A stretch of 64,000 nt of DNA from Cerasibacillus sp036516575 (GCF_036516575.1 NZ_DATBTY010000073.1:1-64000); one strand, 5' to 3'; positions 8,363 through 17,798 are shown, counted from the first letter of the stretch. Numbers and translations are program-made. The notes: generated from the sequence alone by a model not told the origin.

Positions 8363-10060
8363 TTACAGTTTATCATCTTCAACACGATCTAACCAAGCTT
8401 CAATCGATTGAACAACAGATTCAACTGTTCCTTCTTCAAATGGGGAGTCAAGACCTGCTGCTTCGACGAGACCAAGAAACGGTTTAGATCCGCCTAGTTG
8501 ACATAGGTTAAGATAATTTTTCCACGCTTCTTCATGGTTTTCACGTGATTTCTTCCAAAATTGGAATGCGCAGATTTGTGCTAATGTATAATCGATATAA
8601 TAGAATGGTATTTGGTAAATATGGGCTTGACGTTGCCATAAGCCACCCGCTTCAAGATAAGGTTGACCATCATAGTCACGGTGTGGGAAGTATTTCTCTT
8701 CTAATCTCTTCCAAGCAGCTTTTCTTTCCACAGGTGTCCAATCCGGATTTTCATAGACAAGATGCTGGAATTCATCGACAGCAACACCATAAGGGAGGAA
8801 AATTAAGCCACCCGCTAGATGCGAGAATTGATACTTTTCGGTATCCTCTTTGAAAAACAGTTCCATCCATGGCCATGTGAAAAATTCCATACTCATGGAA
8901 TGAATTTCAGCCGATTCACTTGTTGGCATTAAGTATTCTGGAACACCTAAGTCGCGACTAGAATAAAACTGGAAGGCGTGCCCAGCTTCATGTGTTAATA
9001 CATCAATATCATCTGATGTTCCATTAAAGTTTGAGAAAATAAATGGTGCGTTATGATCAGCGATAAACGTACAATATCCGCCTGCTTCTTTCCCTTTTTT
9101 AGCGACTAAATCCATCAATTCACGTTCAAGCATAAAATTAAAGAATTCTGCTGTTTCAGGAGAAAGTTCTTCATACATTTTCTTTCCGTTGTCAATAATC
9201 CATTCAGGCGATCCTTTTGGTGTTGCATTACCCGTTTTGAAATGATAACTTTCATCATAAAATTTAAAATCGGATACACCAATTCGTTTCGCTTGTCGTT
9301 CATATAACTTTGTAACAAGTGGCACGACGACTTCTTCAACTTGCTTACGAAAACGGGCGACCATTTCTTGATTATAATCAATTCGTGACATACGAACATA
9401 ACCAAGTTCAACGAAATTTTTGTAGCCAAGCTTCTTAGCGATTTTATGACGTAATTTAACGAGCTTGTCATAGATTGAATCGAATTCATCACTATGCTTT
9501 TCAAAAAAACTCGTTCTAGCATCGAGTGCTTTTTTACGAACTGTACGGTCTTCATGTTGTAAAAATGGTCCAAGTTGAGCTAATGTATAAATTTCTCCTT
9601 GGAATTCGATTTGGGCAGAAGCGACTAGCTTAGAATACTCGGATACTAATTTATTTTCTTCTTGCAATAATGGAATAATTTCCGGTGAAAAAGATTTCAA
9701 TTCATATTCTGCTAGCTTAAATAATTGTGTGCCCCACTTTTCTTCTAATTGTTCCCGGTAAGGTGATTCTAATAATTCTTTATAGAATAACGTATCCCAT
9801 TCTTGGATTTCTGGCGAAAAAGTATCCCAAAAATCACGTTCTTCCTTATAAAATTCATCATTTGTATCAATTGATGCTCTGACAAATGCGAGATTACTTA
9901 GTGTAGATAGTCGATTGCGGTATTTATTAATCGCTTCAACTGCCTTCATTTGTTCCTCAACCGAGGTTGCCTCTTTAAACGCTTGAATTAATTGTAATGC
10001 TTGTTCCTTTTCGGCTTTAACATCTGGACGTTCATAAGCATAATCTGAAAACTTTAACAT
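8363..10060 (-). CDS. M3-family oligoendopeptidase
   Basis: Cytoplasmic zinc metallopeptidase related to PepF/thimet oligopeptidases that degrades short peptides. The 565-residue protein contains the HEXXH zinc motif (THEAGHAFQF) near residue 355, and the third zinc ligand is expected in SESAEIHSMSMEFF about 25 residues on. No signal peptide. ATG follows AAGGGGG. It is monocistronic between terminators. Exact substrate range (PepF versus a related M3B member) is not resolved. Confidence 0.92.
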   Translation of the reverse strand: MLKFSDYAYERPDVKAEKEQALQLIQAFKEATSVEEQMKAVEAINKYRNRLSTLSNLAFVRASIDTNDEFYKEERDFWDTFSPEIQEWDTLFYKELLESPYREQLEEKWGTQLFKLAEYELKSFSPEIIPLLQEENKLVSEYSKLVASAQIEFQGEIYTLAQLGPFLQHEDRTVRKKALDARTSFFEKHSDEFDSIYDKLVKLRHKIAKKLGYKNFVELGYVRMSRIDYNQEMVARFRKQVEEVVVPLVTKLYERQAKRIGVSDFKFYDESYHFKTGNATPKGSPEWIIDNGKKMYEELSPETAEFFNFMLERELMDLVAKKGKEAGGYCTFIADHNAPFIFSNFNGTSDDIDVLTHEAGHAFQFYSSRDLGVPEYLMPTSESAEIHSMSMEFFTWPWMELFFKEDTEKYQFSHLAGGLIFLPYGVAVDEFQHLVYENPDWTPVERKAAWKRLEEKYFPHRDYDGQPYLEAGGLWQRQAHIYQIPFYYIDYTLAQICAFQFWKKSRENHEEAWKNYLNLCQLGGSKPFLGLVEAAGLDSPFEEGTVESVVQSIEAWLDRVEDDKL

Positions 10061-10113
10061 AAAATTCCCCCTTATGTATTATTTTTATTCGCTATTAATT
10101 TGTAAAATCCTGC

Positions 10114-10157
10114 AAAAAAAAGATATAGGAAGGATAGAACTACTTCTTCCTATATCT
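10114..10157 (-). terminator. Terminator of chemoreceptor gene
   Basis: A 12-bp stem (10121-10132 with 10146-10157), followed on the minus strand by seven T. Confidence 0.85.
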
Positions 10158-10185
10158 ATATTATACCGAAAACTAAGTGAATCGA

Positions 10186-11880
10186 CTATATTTTAAATTG
10201 TCGGACGAGATCATTCAATTGTTCAGCGAGTTTTGCAAGCTGAGAAGCACTACCAGCGACTTCTTCCATTGAACTGGCAACTTCCTCGGATGATGCAGAT
10301 GTTTGTTCAACTCCAGCTGCGGACTGTTCAGAGATGGATGCCACTTCCTCAATTGATGTGTTCATCTCTTGAGTTCGTGATGCAAAGTTTGCTAATGTGT
10401 CTGAAATGATTTCAATGTTATCAGCGACATCTGTAATGGCATCATTGATTTGCTCAAACATCTGATGCGTATGTTGAATTTGTTTCGTCCCGTTTTCGAC
10501 TTCTTTATAACTATCCTCTAGTGATTTCGTTACATTTTCTGACTCGATTTGGATATTGGAAGCAATCCCTGTAATATTAGAAATCGAATTTGCTACACCT
10601 TCAGCTAATTTTCGTACTTCGTCAGCTACAACAGCAAAACCTTTGCCATGTTCACCAGCACGTGCTGCTTCAATAGCAGCATTTAACGCAAGTAAATTCG
10701 TTTGTTCTGCAATGTCTTGTGTTACTGCGACAAGTTCTGTGATAGCTTTCGTCTGTGAATCAAGCCCTCTCATACGTTTTACGGCATCTTGAACGATTTG
10801 ATCAATTTTTTGCATTTGGTCTGAAGAACCTTGCATTAATTCCGCACCCTCGTTTGTTAACTTTAGAACATGTGAACTTGCTGCCTTTATATCCGTACCT
10901 GTTTCATTCGCTGCTTTAGCTTGATCTGAAAACGTCTGCGTAAATGATGAAACATGGCTTGCGTGATTCGCTTGTTGTTCAACACCAGAAGCGAGTTCCT
11001 GCATTGTTGAGGAAATTTGTTCAGTCCCCACTTTAACTTCATCTGCTGCTTGCATTAATTCTTCACTTTGGGCACTCACTGTCTCAGAAACTTGATTCAC
11101 TTCCTGCATCAGATTACGTAATTGACTATTCATGACATTTGTTGTTTCTGTTAGTTGCCCTGTTTCATCACGTGTTGTGATCGCTAAATCATTTTCTGTT
11201 AAATCACCATCTGCAATTAGTTTTAAGCGTTCCATAACCTTTTGAACAGGGTTTGCAATAAGCCTAGAAACATATGATGCGATTAAAAATCCAACAATAA
11301 GCGTGACGATAAACGTGATGGTCATATAAATAAAGGAATTCTGTCCTTGTTTCATATTAGCTTGTCCATCAGTAATGATATTTTCATTTGATGTTTTAGA
11401 AAAGCTTTCTAAATGCTCCATGATATCACGAGCGAGTTCTGTTGGTTCTCCCGCTAAAAAATCGACGGCTTCATCTTTTTTTCCTTCATCATGTAGAAGA
11501 AATGCTTGGTTCGCATGATCAAGCCACTGTTTTTCCAATTGAAATAACTCTTCTAAGTCCTGATTCGAAAACTCAGCACGTAATTTTTGTTCAATTTCCA
11601 TTACTTCTTGTGTGTAGTCATTAAAAAGCGTTCGATATGATTCATCACCATACAGTAAAAAACCTCTTAAAAATCCAAGACGCTGAGCGACATTATAAGA
11701 CATGTCATGACTTGCGATGAGGGATGGAAGATGTCTGTCTACCATATCCTCTGTTTCTTTGTTCATCTTGTTAATAGTTGTTAAATTAATGATTCCAAGA
11801 ATAACGATTAATACGAGAATAATTGAAAAAGCTAATAAAATTTTAGAACGTATTTTTTTGAAATTAAATAATCCCTTCAT
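10186..11880 (-). CDS. Methyl-accepting chemotaxis protein
   Basis: Transmembrane chemoreceptor that signals to CheA/CheW. Order along 564 residues: membrane segment about 12-32, four-helix-bundle sensor (about 35-185), second membrane segment about 187-207, HAMP, methylation helices, and the conserved hairpin tip EQTNLLALNAAIEAARAGEHG near 395-415. The sensor is a small 4HB_MCP type, so the ligand cannot be predicted. ATG follows GAGGTGG. A sigma-D-like promoter lies about 115 bp upstream, as expected for a flagellar/chemotaxis regulon gene. It sits away from any che operon. Confidence 0.94.
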   Translation of the reverse strand: MKGLFNFKKIRSKILLAFSIILVLIVILGIINLTTINKMNKETEDMVDRHLPSLIASHDMSYNVAQRLGFLRGFLLYGDESYRTLFNDYTQEVMEIEQKLRAEFSNQDLEELFQLEKQWLDHANQAFLLHDEGKKDEAVDFLAGEPTELARDIMEHLESFSKTSNENIITDGQANMKQGQNSFIYMTITFIVTLIVGFLIASYVSRLIANPVQKVMERLKLIADGDLTENDLAITTRDETGQLTETTNVMNSQLRNLMQEVNQVSETVSAQSEELMQAADEVKVGTEQISSTMQELASGVEQQANHASHVSSFTQTFSDQAKAANETGTDIKAASSHVLKLTNEGAELMQGSSDQMQKIDQIVQDAVKRMRGLDSQTKAITELVAVTQDIAEQTNLLALNAAIEAARAGEHGKGFAVVADEVRKLAEGVANSISNITGIASNIQIESENVTKSLEDSYKEVENGTKQIQHTHQMFEQINDAITDVADNIEIISDTLANFASRTQEMNTSIEEVASISEQSAAGVEQTSASSEEVASSMEEVAGSASQLAKLAEQLNDLVRQFKI

Positions 11881-11993
11881 TAGTTGCCACCTCGTTCTAT
11901 ATATTCCAAAAGAAGTTGACTCATTGAAACTGAATGTTTTTTTAAGATAAAACTCCTTTTAGTGAGAAAAGGATAAAATAACTACTGTATGTT

Positions 11994-12020
11994 ATATCGG
12001 TACTAACAAAGTGGAACTAA
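11994..12020 (-). promoter_or_regulatory. Sigma-D-like promoter of chemoreceptor
   Basis: On the minus strand, ACCGATAT (complement of 11994-12001) matches 7 of 8 bases of the sigma-D -10 GCCGATAT. The -35 region at the standard 15-bp spacing is TTAG (complement of 12017-12020), matching TAAA at two of four positions. Confidence 0.55.
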
Positions 12021-12183
12021 AGGCCTATTTTAACGAGAATGTATCTATTTTGTGAACGGAGAGAAATTTAACACTACACGTGGAGCCGCACGTGTATACT
12101 ATTGGAGCATCAATTGTGATACTAAAGCTCAGCCCTTTGTGCGAGACATTTATATGATTAAAACACTCACAACATTTAACGGA
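12021..12183. other. Spacer with small hairpin
   Basis: The 11881-12273 spacer has no supported gene. It contains a perfect TACACGTG/CACGTGTA inverted repeat (12075-12082 with 12089-12096, loop GAGCCG) without a T run; it could be an operator-like dyad or chance. Confidence 0.4.
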
Positions 12184-12222
12184 AAAAACAAGTGGAGAAA
12201 TAGTCGCCTACTTCTCCACTTG
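12184..12222 (-). terminator. Terminator of DAACS symporter gene
   Basis: CAAGTGGAGAA (12189-12199) pairs with TTCTCCACTTG (12212-12222); the minus strand continues with six T. Confidence 0.85.
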
Positions 12223-12273
12223 CTTCATTTTTAAAGCCATTTACACGTTCCAATTTAATCATAATTTACGGTA

Positions 12274-13479
12274 TTATGATGTAGTTGATTCAGCCCATTT
12301 TCTTTCTGATTCTTCTATAACGACACTTGCCGAAGCATCACCAACAATATTAATCATTGTACGAATCATATCTAGAATCCGATCAATTCCAGCAATTAAT
12401 GCAATCCCTTCTAATGGCAAATTGACAGCAGCAAGAACCATTGTTAGCATAATCATACCTGCACCTGGAACGCCCGCTGTACCAATTGAAGCAAGTGTGG
12501 CGATAAGAGCGACAGTTAATAATTGAGTGAGGGTAAGTTCTGTATTAAAGTATTGAGCAATGAACATGACAGCGACACCTTGATAAATGGCTGTTCCATC
12601 CATGTTAATTGTGGCACCGAGTGGGAGAATAAAACTGCATGTTTCTTTGGATACACCAAGATTTTCTTCGGTATTCTTCATTGTGACAGGAAGTGTTCCA
12701 GAGCTACTGCATGTACTAAATGCGACTGAAGCGGCCGGAAAAATACCTTTAAAGAAATGAAGTGGACTCATTTTTCCGAGCGATTTGACGGCAATAGCGT
12801 AAATAATAAAGATATGAATAAGACTGGCGATTAACATCGCAGCAATTAATTTAATGAGAGGTAATAAAACGGATAATCCATAAGTTCCAACAACAGGTGC
12901 AAGTAACCCGAATACACCAAAGGGAACAAGAGTCATCACAATGCCTGTGATCCGATACATAATTTCGGCAAAGCCATCAAAAAAGTTTTGAACAGGTGCA
13001 GCTTTTTCACCGATTAAGGCAATCCCTATTCCAATAAAAATCGCAAAGAAGATAATTTGTAAGATGTCTCCATTAGCGAGTGATTCAAGTGGGTTTGTTG
13101 GAATGATGTTTAAGATTGTTTGTAGAATCCCATCGGTTTCAGCTGCTTCAACATTCGTATCAGGAGATTTAATATCTGTACCACTTCCAGGTGAAAAGAT
13201 GATGCCAGAAAGAATACCAATCGATATCGCGATAAAACTGGTAATTAAATAATAGGAAATCGTTTTTCCACCCAAACGACCCAACTTTTTTAAGTCATTC
13301 GTACTGGACATTCCGACGATGATAGTCGTTAAAATAAGTGGGACAATTATAAACTTAATGAGTCTTAAAAAGAGATCCCCAAGCGGTTCGACATAGGCAG
13401 CCTTTTCTCTGAATAGAAGCCCGACGATAAGTGCCAAAATAAAGGCGCCAATAATTTGCCAAATAAAACTTTTTTTCAT
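12274..13479 (-). CDS. Dicarboxylate/amino acid:cation symporter
   Basis: DAACS-family (GltP/GltT/DctP-like) secondary transporter importing glutamate, aspartate or C4-dicarboxylates with H+ or Na+. The 401-residue protein shows the family's serine-rich hairpin (STCSSSGTLPVT), the GATINMDGTA motif and the AGVPGAG segment. Start ATG at 13479 was chosen because AAAGGAGGA lies just upstream; an in-frame ATG 18 bp earlier overlaps that ribosome binding site. Substrate and coupling ion cannot be decided from sequence. Confidence 0.92.
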   Translation of the reverse strand: MKKSFIWQIIGAFILALIVGLLFREKAAYVEPLGDLFLRLIKFIIVPLILTTIIVGMSSTNDLKKLGRLGGKTISYYLITSFIAISIGILSGIIFSPGSGTDIKSPDTNVEAAETDGILQTILNIIPTNPLESLANGDILQIIFFAIFIGIGIALIGEKAAPVQNFFDGFAEIMYRITGIVMTLVPFGVFGLLAPVVGTYGLSVLLPLIKLIAAMLIASLIHIFIIYAIAVKSLGKMSPLHFFKGIFPAASVAFSTCSSSGTLPVTMKNTEENLGVSKETCSFILPLGATINMDGTAIYQGVAVMFIAQYFNTELTLTQLLTVALIATLASIGTAGVPGAGMIMLTMVLAAVNLPLEGIALIAGIDRILDMIRTMINIVGDASASVVIEESERKWAESTTS

Positions 13480-13659
13480 GAAAAATCCTCCTTTCAAAAT
13501 AATGTTGCTTATATTTTTTTCTTCTTCTCAGTGTCCAGCTCCCCCTTTCGTTTCTCAATATCTATTAAAAGATGCTTGGTTTAAATGTATTCATTAAAAA
13601 ATGAAATCATTCCAGGTTAACCTAAAAAGCACCTTTCCACTATGTAAATAGTGTTTTGA

Positions 13660-13688
13660 TTGACTTTTATTGATGGAAAGGCTAAAAT
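13660..13688 (+). promoter_or_regulatory. Promoter of small membrane protein gene
   Basis: TTGACT (13660-13665), 17-bp spacer, TAAAAT (13683-13688). Confidence 0.7.
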
Positions 13689-13735
13689 AATGTAATTGAG
13701 AAGGTCTATTACATATGATTATATGAGGTGATTTG

Positions 13736-14026
13736 ATGGTACAATCAGTGCTATTAATTGGTGCTGTCATGACTATAGTCTTGGTCTTACTTGGAGTCGG
13801 CCTATTAAAAGCGTCATCACGTGCTAAATACCTTCCATATTATCCAGGAATGGTTATTTTCGCGTCTGGTGTCATTTTAGCAACGATCCCAACGATTGTA
13901 GGAAAAGTGACAATTTTAGGAGCAGGCCTTGGTGGCTGGGGCATTGCATTTATGTTCTCTTCATCAATTGGCTTTATTCTAACATCTATTATTGATGCTT
14001 ATAAAAGTGCAGAAGCAGCAGCATAA
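13736..14026 (+). CDS. Small membrane protein, possibly YesK-like
   Basis: A 96-residue protein with three hydrophobic stretches (about residues 4-24, 38-55, 62-82) and no catalytic motif. It somewhat recalls the small YesK-like family, but I am not certain. ATG at 13736 follows GAGGTG with 5-bp spacing; a TTG directly before it is less likely. It has its own promoter and terminator, so it is a monocistronic unit. Function unknown. Confidence 0.75.
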   Translation: MVQSVLLIGAVMTIVLVLLGVGLLKASSRAKYLPYYPGMVIFASGVILATIPTIVGKVTILGAGLGGWGIAFMFSSSIGFILTSIIDAYKSAEAAA

Positions 14027-14035
14027 TGAACGAAA

Positions 14036-14062
14036 AAAGAGCGATTTAACGCTCTTTTTTAT
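14036..14062 (+). terminator. Terminator of small membrane protein gene
   Basis: AAGAGCG/CGCTCTT stem with a 6-nt loop and T run. Confidence 0.8.
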
Positions 14063-14161
14063 TTTTGGTAAAAATCATGTCAATTAACTGAACAGTAATC
14101 ATTTTTACAAAAATATGGTAAGCTAAATAATATGTAGAGAAAAAATTTGGGAGCTGTCATC

Positions 14162-15055
14162 ATGGATGTGTTTTTTAGTGCTGTTTTGCCGACGACAATC
14201 GTGTTTTTAATTGGCTATGTATTACAACGGATCCGATTTTTAGATGTCAAATCGATATCGACAATGGCGATATACATCTTTCTCCCAGCCCTTGTTTTTA
14301 AAAATTTGTACGAATCGACATTTGATCAGCAATTTATGACTTTATTTCTGTTTGCTCTTTTTTTATTAATCGTTTTAATTACTTTAAACAAAATTCTCGC
14401 TACATTATTCGGCTGGTCAAAAGCGACAGAGAGTGCTTCGATGTTAGCATCTGTCTTCATGAATGCTGGAAATTATGGTGCACCGATTATTTATTTTGGC
14501 CTCGGGGAAGAAGCTTTCCCTTATGCGATCTTTTTTATGGTTGTTCAATCTCTATTAATGAATTCATTCGGTGTCTATTATGCATCACGGGGGAAACGTT
14601 CGATTGGACAAGCTGTATTAACGATTTTTAAAATGCCAGCAACTTATGCAGCGATTTTTGCATTTTTATTTCAAAAAGGCCAAATTGAGCTTTCTGATAC
14701 GACATACTCAATGATTAGCCTTTTAGCTGACGGTTCGATACCAGTGATGATGGTTGTTCTAGGCATGCAATTGGCATCCATTAAAGGACTAGAGATGAAC
14801 TGGCAAGTCGTGTCCACATCCGTTTTGCTTAAGATGATTGTTTCTCCGACTTTAGCTTTCTTATTTGTACATATTTTTTCAGTAGAGCCTCTACTTGGAT
14901 CTGTGATGATTATTATCTCAGCCATGCCGACAGCGGTAACAACGACACTGTTTGCTGTGGAGTTTGATGCGGAACCGAATCTTGTTTCAACGATTACACT
15001 CATAACAACGATCATGAGTGTTGTGACGCTAACTGTTTTATTAAACCTATTATAG
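14162..15055 (+). CDS. AEC-family transporter
   Basis: Auxin-efflux-carrier family membrane protein, which in bacteria includes malate and other organic acid permeases. The 297-residue protein has about ten hydrophobic segments with typical conserved positions (MNAGNYGAPI near residue 104 and MPTAVTTTLFA near 258). ATG at 14162 is preferred, with GGGAG upstream; an in-frame TTG 15 bp earlier overlaps that site. The SDR gene starts 16 bp after its stop, so the two probably form an operon; substrate unknown. Confidence 0.87.
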   Translation: MDVFFSAVLPTTIVFLIGYVLQRIRFLDVKSISTMAIYIFLPALVFKNLYESTFDQQFMTLFLFALFLLIVLITLNKILATLFGWSKATESASMLASVFMNAGNYGAPIIYFGLGEEAFPYAIFFMVVQSLLMNSFGVYYASRGKRSIGQAVLTIFKMPATYAAIFAFLFQKGQIELSDTTYSMISLLADGSIPVMMVVLGMQLASIKGLEMNWQVVSTSVLLKMIVSPTLAFLFVHIFSVEPLLGSVMIIISAMPTAVTTTLFAVEFDAEPNLVSTITLITTIMSVVTLTVLLNLL

Positions 15056-15071
15056 AGTGGAGGGTGTTTTA

Positions 15072-15863
15072 ATGGATTTAAAATTAAAAGGGAAATCAGT
15101 CATTGTAACAGCTGCAAGTAAAGGATTGGGAAAAGCAGTGGCGATGGAATTTGCCAAGAATGGGGCAAATGTGTTAATCAGTAGCCGTGATGAAGAAGCA
15201 TTAAAAAAGACGAAAGCAGAGATAATCCAGAATAGTGGTCAAAAATCGGTGGATTATATCGTCTGTGATATGAAGAATCCAGAACAAATTAAACAGATGG
15301 TACAACAAGCTGTCACATTATATGGAACGGTTGATGTGTTAATTAATAATGCAGGTGGTCCACCAGCAGGATTGTTTGAAGAGATGACAGATGACGATTG
15401 GTACCACGCGTTTGAGCTGAATTTATTAAGCTTTGTACGGACGATTCGTGAAGTGCTACCATTTATGAAAAAACAACAGAGTGGGCGAATTGTTAACTTA
15501 AGTTCTTCATCGATAAAAGAAAGCATTGACCAGTTACTTTTATCGAATACAATGCGACCGGGTGTCTTAGGGTTAACGAAGAGTCTTTCACAGGAATTTG
15601 GTCCTCATCAAATTCTCATTAATACTGTTGGTCCGGGAACAATTATGACAGATCGCATTATAGAGTTGAATGAAATGAATGCTGAAAGTCGTGGGGTTCC
15701 AGTTGAGCAAGTTATTAAAGAAAAAGAATCGGCCATTCCTTTTCAACGATTTGGTAAGCCAGAGGAATTTGCGAAGGCCGTTGTTTTTCTAGCCTCTGGT
15801 GCTAACACATATATTACCGGTCAATCATTAATTGTCGATGGTGGTATGGTTAAAGGGTTATAA
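15072..15863 (+). CDS. Atypical SDR-family protein
   Basis: Rossmann-fold short-chain dehydrogenase family, 263 residues. Cofactor motif TAASKGLGKA near residue 12 and NNAGG near residue 90 are present, as is the serine-rich segment NLSSSS. The usual catalytic YxxxK is missing: the position normally reading YSASK reads SNTMR, so Tyr is Ser and Lys is Arg. A group of SDR proteins with this kind of change exists, and their reactions are poorly defined; function may differ from simple carbonyl reduction. ATG at 15072 follows GGAGGG. Probably co-transcribed with the AEC transporter. Confidence 0.87.
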   Translation: MDLKLKGKSVIVTAASKGLGKAVAMEFAKNGANVLISSRDEEALKKTKAEIIQNSGQKSVDYIVCDMKNPEQIKQMVQQAVTLYGTVDVLINNAGGPPAGLFEEMTDDDWYHAFELNLLSFVRTIREVLPFMKKQQSGRIVNLSSSSIKESIDQLLLSNTMRPGVLGLTKSLSQEFGPHQILINTVGPGTIMTDRIIELNEMNAESRGVPVEQVIKEKESAIPFQRFGKPEEFAKAVVFLASGANTYITGQSLIVDGGMVKGL

Positions 15864-16041
15864 GGTTTTTTATCACAAATATGTCATGAATAACCGGAAA
15901 TACTAACCCGTACTTGCTCGAGAACAGTTTCAAGCTACATTCTCGTCTTGTAAGTTGGATAAATCGGTGGCACTTTCCCCTTAACTATGGTACAAATAGT
16001 AAGGAAAGACAACGATAGAAGCTCTTGAGGAAGGGGATTAT

Positions 16042-16485
16042 ATGAAGCGGGTATTTGCTTTATGTAGTATTTTTTTCATTATTTTTCTAACAGCTTGTAC
16101 TGGGACAGATCCAGATGAGGCACTCGTTGAATTAGAAGTTGAGCGTATCAAGCAAACGAGTTTAGCACCTTATTTAGGTACGATTAGTTTTGATATGAAA
16201 GATACGCGACGTGAAGGGGATTATTACTATTTGAATTATACGATTATGGCTAATGCTAAAGATGAATTCGCTGAGTTAAGTCTTGGAGAAATTAATGATT
16301 TGATGAAAACATCATTAAATGAAATGGGTTATGAATCATTTGATTGCGGGGCCAAACGAGCTAAATGTACAATTTATAATATTGTCGTAAATGTTGGGGG
16401 AAATAAATACGATATTGGGCAGTTCGATAAAACAGTAAAAATGAACGGTAATCCGTATGAAGAAGAAATAGCGGATGATAAATGA
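16042..16485 (+). CDS. Putative lipoprotein
   Basis: 147 residues starting with a lipoprotein signal peptide: positively charged MKR, hydrophobic core, lipobox LTAC with lipidation Cys near residue 19. The remainder is soluble, mixed alpha/beta, and contains two further cysteines (FDCGAKRAKC). I do not recognise a family beyond lipoprotein. ATG follows AGGAAGGGG. It is monocistronic, ended by the shared terminator at 16487-16523. Function unknown; membrane-anchored on the outer face is inferred. Confidence 0.82.
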   Translation: MKRVFALCSIFFIIFLTACTGTDPDEALVELEVERIKQTSLAPYLGTISFDMKDTRREGDYYYLNYTIMANAKDEFAELSLGEINDLMKTSLNEMGYESFDCGAKRAKCTIYNIVVNVGGNKYDIGQFDKTVKMNGNPYEEEIADDK

Positions 16486-16486
16486 A

Positions 16487-16525
16487 AAAAGAGTGGCGAT
16501 GTAGTGCAACATGCCACTCTTTTCT
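16487..16525. terminator. Bidirectional terminator
   Basis: AAAAGAGTGGC (16487-16497) pairs with GCCACTCTTTT (16513-16523); serves the lipoprotein gene on plus and ytaF on minus. Confidence 0.85.
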
Positions 16526-17154
16526 TATAATAAAATATTTGTTAACCCAATTGTAATTAAAAGAATAGCTGGTAAAAAAGATAGCTGTTGGAAATATTGT
16601 TTTTTTATGAGTATATACCCCATATAAATTCCGAATATGAGAAAGAGTCCACTCATCATTGCAATTAAGCATGCTGTTATCAGAGGCGGGTAATTTAACA
16701 TAGCTGCACCGATTCCTGCACCAAAGGCATCCATTGCTAAAGCAAAGCCAAGTAATAGAGCTTCTCCAGATGATATATTGCCAGATTGGTCGAGGTCGGC
16801 TCTTTCTGGTGTAGTTAGCACCGTTTTAACATCGTGGAGCGTCCCTTTTGCTGCTGTTGACGAAGTTTTAAGTTGTTGTTCTTTTTTTGAACGGAGGATT
16901 TGGAATAGAGAAAAAAGTCCTAACCCGATTAAAATACTTCCTCCTAGCATCTCCGTATGTTGAGTCGTTATGATTCGGTTCAAGAAGTCACCAATCATCA
17001 TTGCGACGAATACGGTTACTCCAGAGCAACACATAATAATAAATATAGCTATTAATGGTACTTTTGTTTGGCGCATGCCATACGTCATGCCGACTCCAAA
17101 TCCATCGATACTTACTGCGATGATTAAGAACAAAAAACCCATAATATATAGCAT
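16525..17154 (-). CDS. ytaF: Sporulation membrane protein YtaF
   Basis: 209-residue membrane protein of the YtaF/MntP-related group, with six hydrophobic segments in two halves (VSIDGFGVGMTYG near residue 14; ALAMDAFGAGIGAAML near residue 138) and a hydrophilic loop between them that contains an EF-hand-like DLDQSGNIS segment. The paired aspartates in the two halves are typical for the family. YtaF is associated with sporulation in Bacillus; its molecular role is unclear (manganese export is the known role of distant MntP). ATG follows AAAGGATTGG. Presence supports an endospore former. Confidence 0.88.
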   Translation of the reverse strand: MLYIMGFLFLIIAVSIDGFGVGMTYGMRQTKVPLIAIFIIMCCSGVTVFVAMMIGDFLNRIITTQHTEMLGGSILIGLGLFSLFQILRSKKEQQLKTSSTAAKGTLHDVKTVLTTPERADLDQSGNISSGEALLLGFALAMDAFGAGIGAAMLNYPPLITACLIAMMSGLFLIFGIYMGYILIKKQYFQQLSFLPAILLITIGLTNILL

Positions 17155-17183
17155 ATAACCAATCCTTTTATTTCAAATTTACA

Positions 17184-17274
17184 GTCACACCATATTTGAA
17201 ACATACGCTGTGTCATGATTAAGCTAATCGTAGGTTATAACTAGTAACATACGCTAGAAATTATATGGTGTGAC
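17184..17274. repeat. 91-bp element with 12-bp inverted ends
   Basis: GTCACACCATAT (17184-17195) is perfectly repeated inverted at 17263-17274. Inside, AACATACGCT occurs twice in direct orientation (17200-17209 and 17246-17255). No coding capacity and no obvious target-site duplication. It could be a small MITE-like remnant or a regulatory fold. Confidence 0.55.
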
Positions 17275-17420
17275 AGTTTTCAGGAAATAAATTTGAGTTT
17301 GGGCTGGAATTTGCTGTCACGAAGGAGTTTGATCGATATACCTATAGTGTATGGTGGAATGTCATACTGGGTATGGGCAAGATGGAAAAATTGTGGGGAC
17401 AAGTTTTTTGATTGTGCTTC

Positions 17421-17728
17421 AATGTTAAGTAAGTCTGTTATCGGGGGTGAAGTTACTTCGGATTGAGCGCATCAATGCTAGGTAAGTCTGTTATCTCGGT
17501 TGAAGTTACTTCGCATTGAGCACTTCAATGTTAAGTAAGTCTGCCATCGTGGTTGAAGTTACTTCGCATTGAGCACTTCAATGTTAAGTAAGTCTGTCAT
17601 CTCGGTTGAAGTTACTTCGGATTGAGCGCATCAATGTTAAGTAAGTCTGTTATCGTGGTTGAAGTTACTTCGGATTAAGCACTTCAATTTTAAGTAAGTC
17701 AGCCATCGTGGTTGAAGTTACTTCGCAG
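17421..17728. repeat. Six tandem 53-bp repeats
   Basis: Units begin at 17421, 17474, 17527, 17580, 17633 and 17686, exactly 53 bp apart (the last is shortened). Each has a CAATGTTAAGTAAGT-type start and, midway, the dyad GAAGT-T-ACTTC. 53 bp is close to five helical turns, so the dyads face the same side of the DNA. Further degenerate copies lie at 19019-19085, on the far side of the NERD gene. No coding sense. Confidence 0.9.
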
Positions 17729-17768
17729 AAAAAAAGACGTCTGGAACACGACATGGTGTTTGACGCCT
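17728..17768 (-). terminator. Terminator of NERD gene
   Basis: On the minus strand an AGGCGTC/GACGTCT stem (with an inner AACAC/GTGTT stem) is followed by seven T; it abuts the 53-bp repeats. Confidence 0.75.
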
Positions 17769-17798
17769 AAAATTTATCTAATAGTTTGATTGTGAGTA

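Noticed and set aside
8059..8487. 142-residue plus-strand frame overlapping the M3 peptidase end
   Set aside because: Composition is unlike a real protein, it crosses a terminator, and the opposite strand holds a well-supported gene.
12052..12234. 60-residue frame in the chemoreceptor/symporter spacer
   Set aside because: No ribosome binding site and it runs through the terminator of the symporter gene.
17421..17728. CRISPR array
   Set aside because: Units are contiguous with no unique spacers and there are no cas genes.
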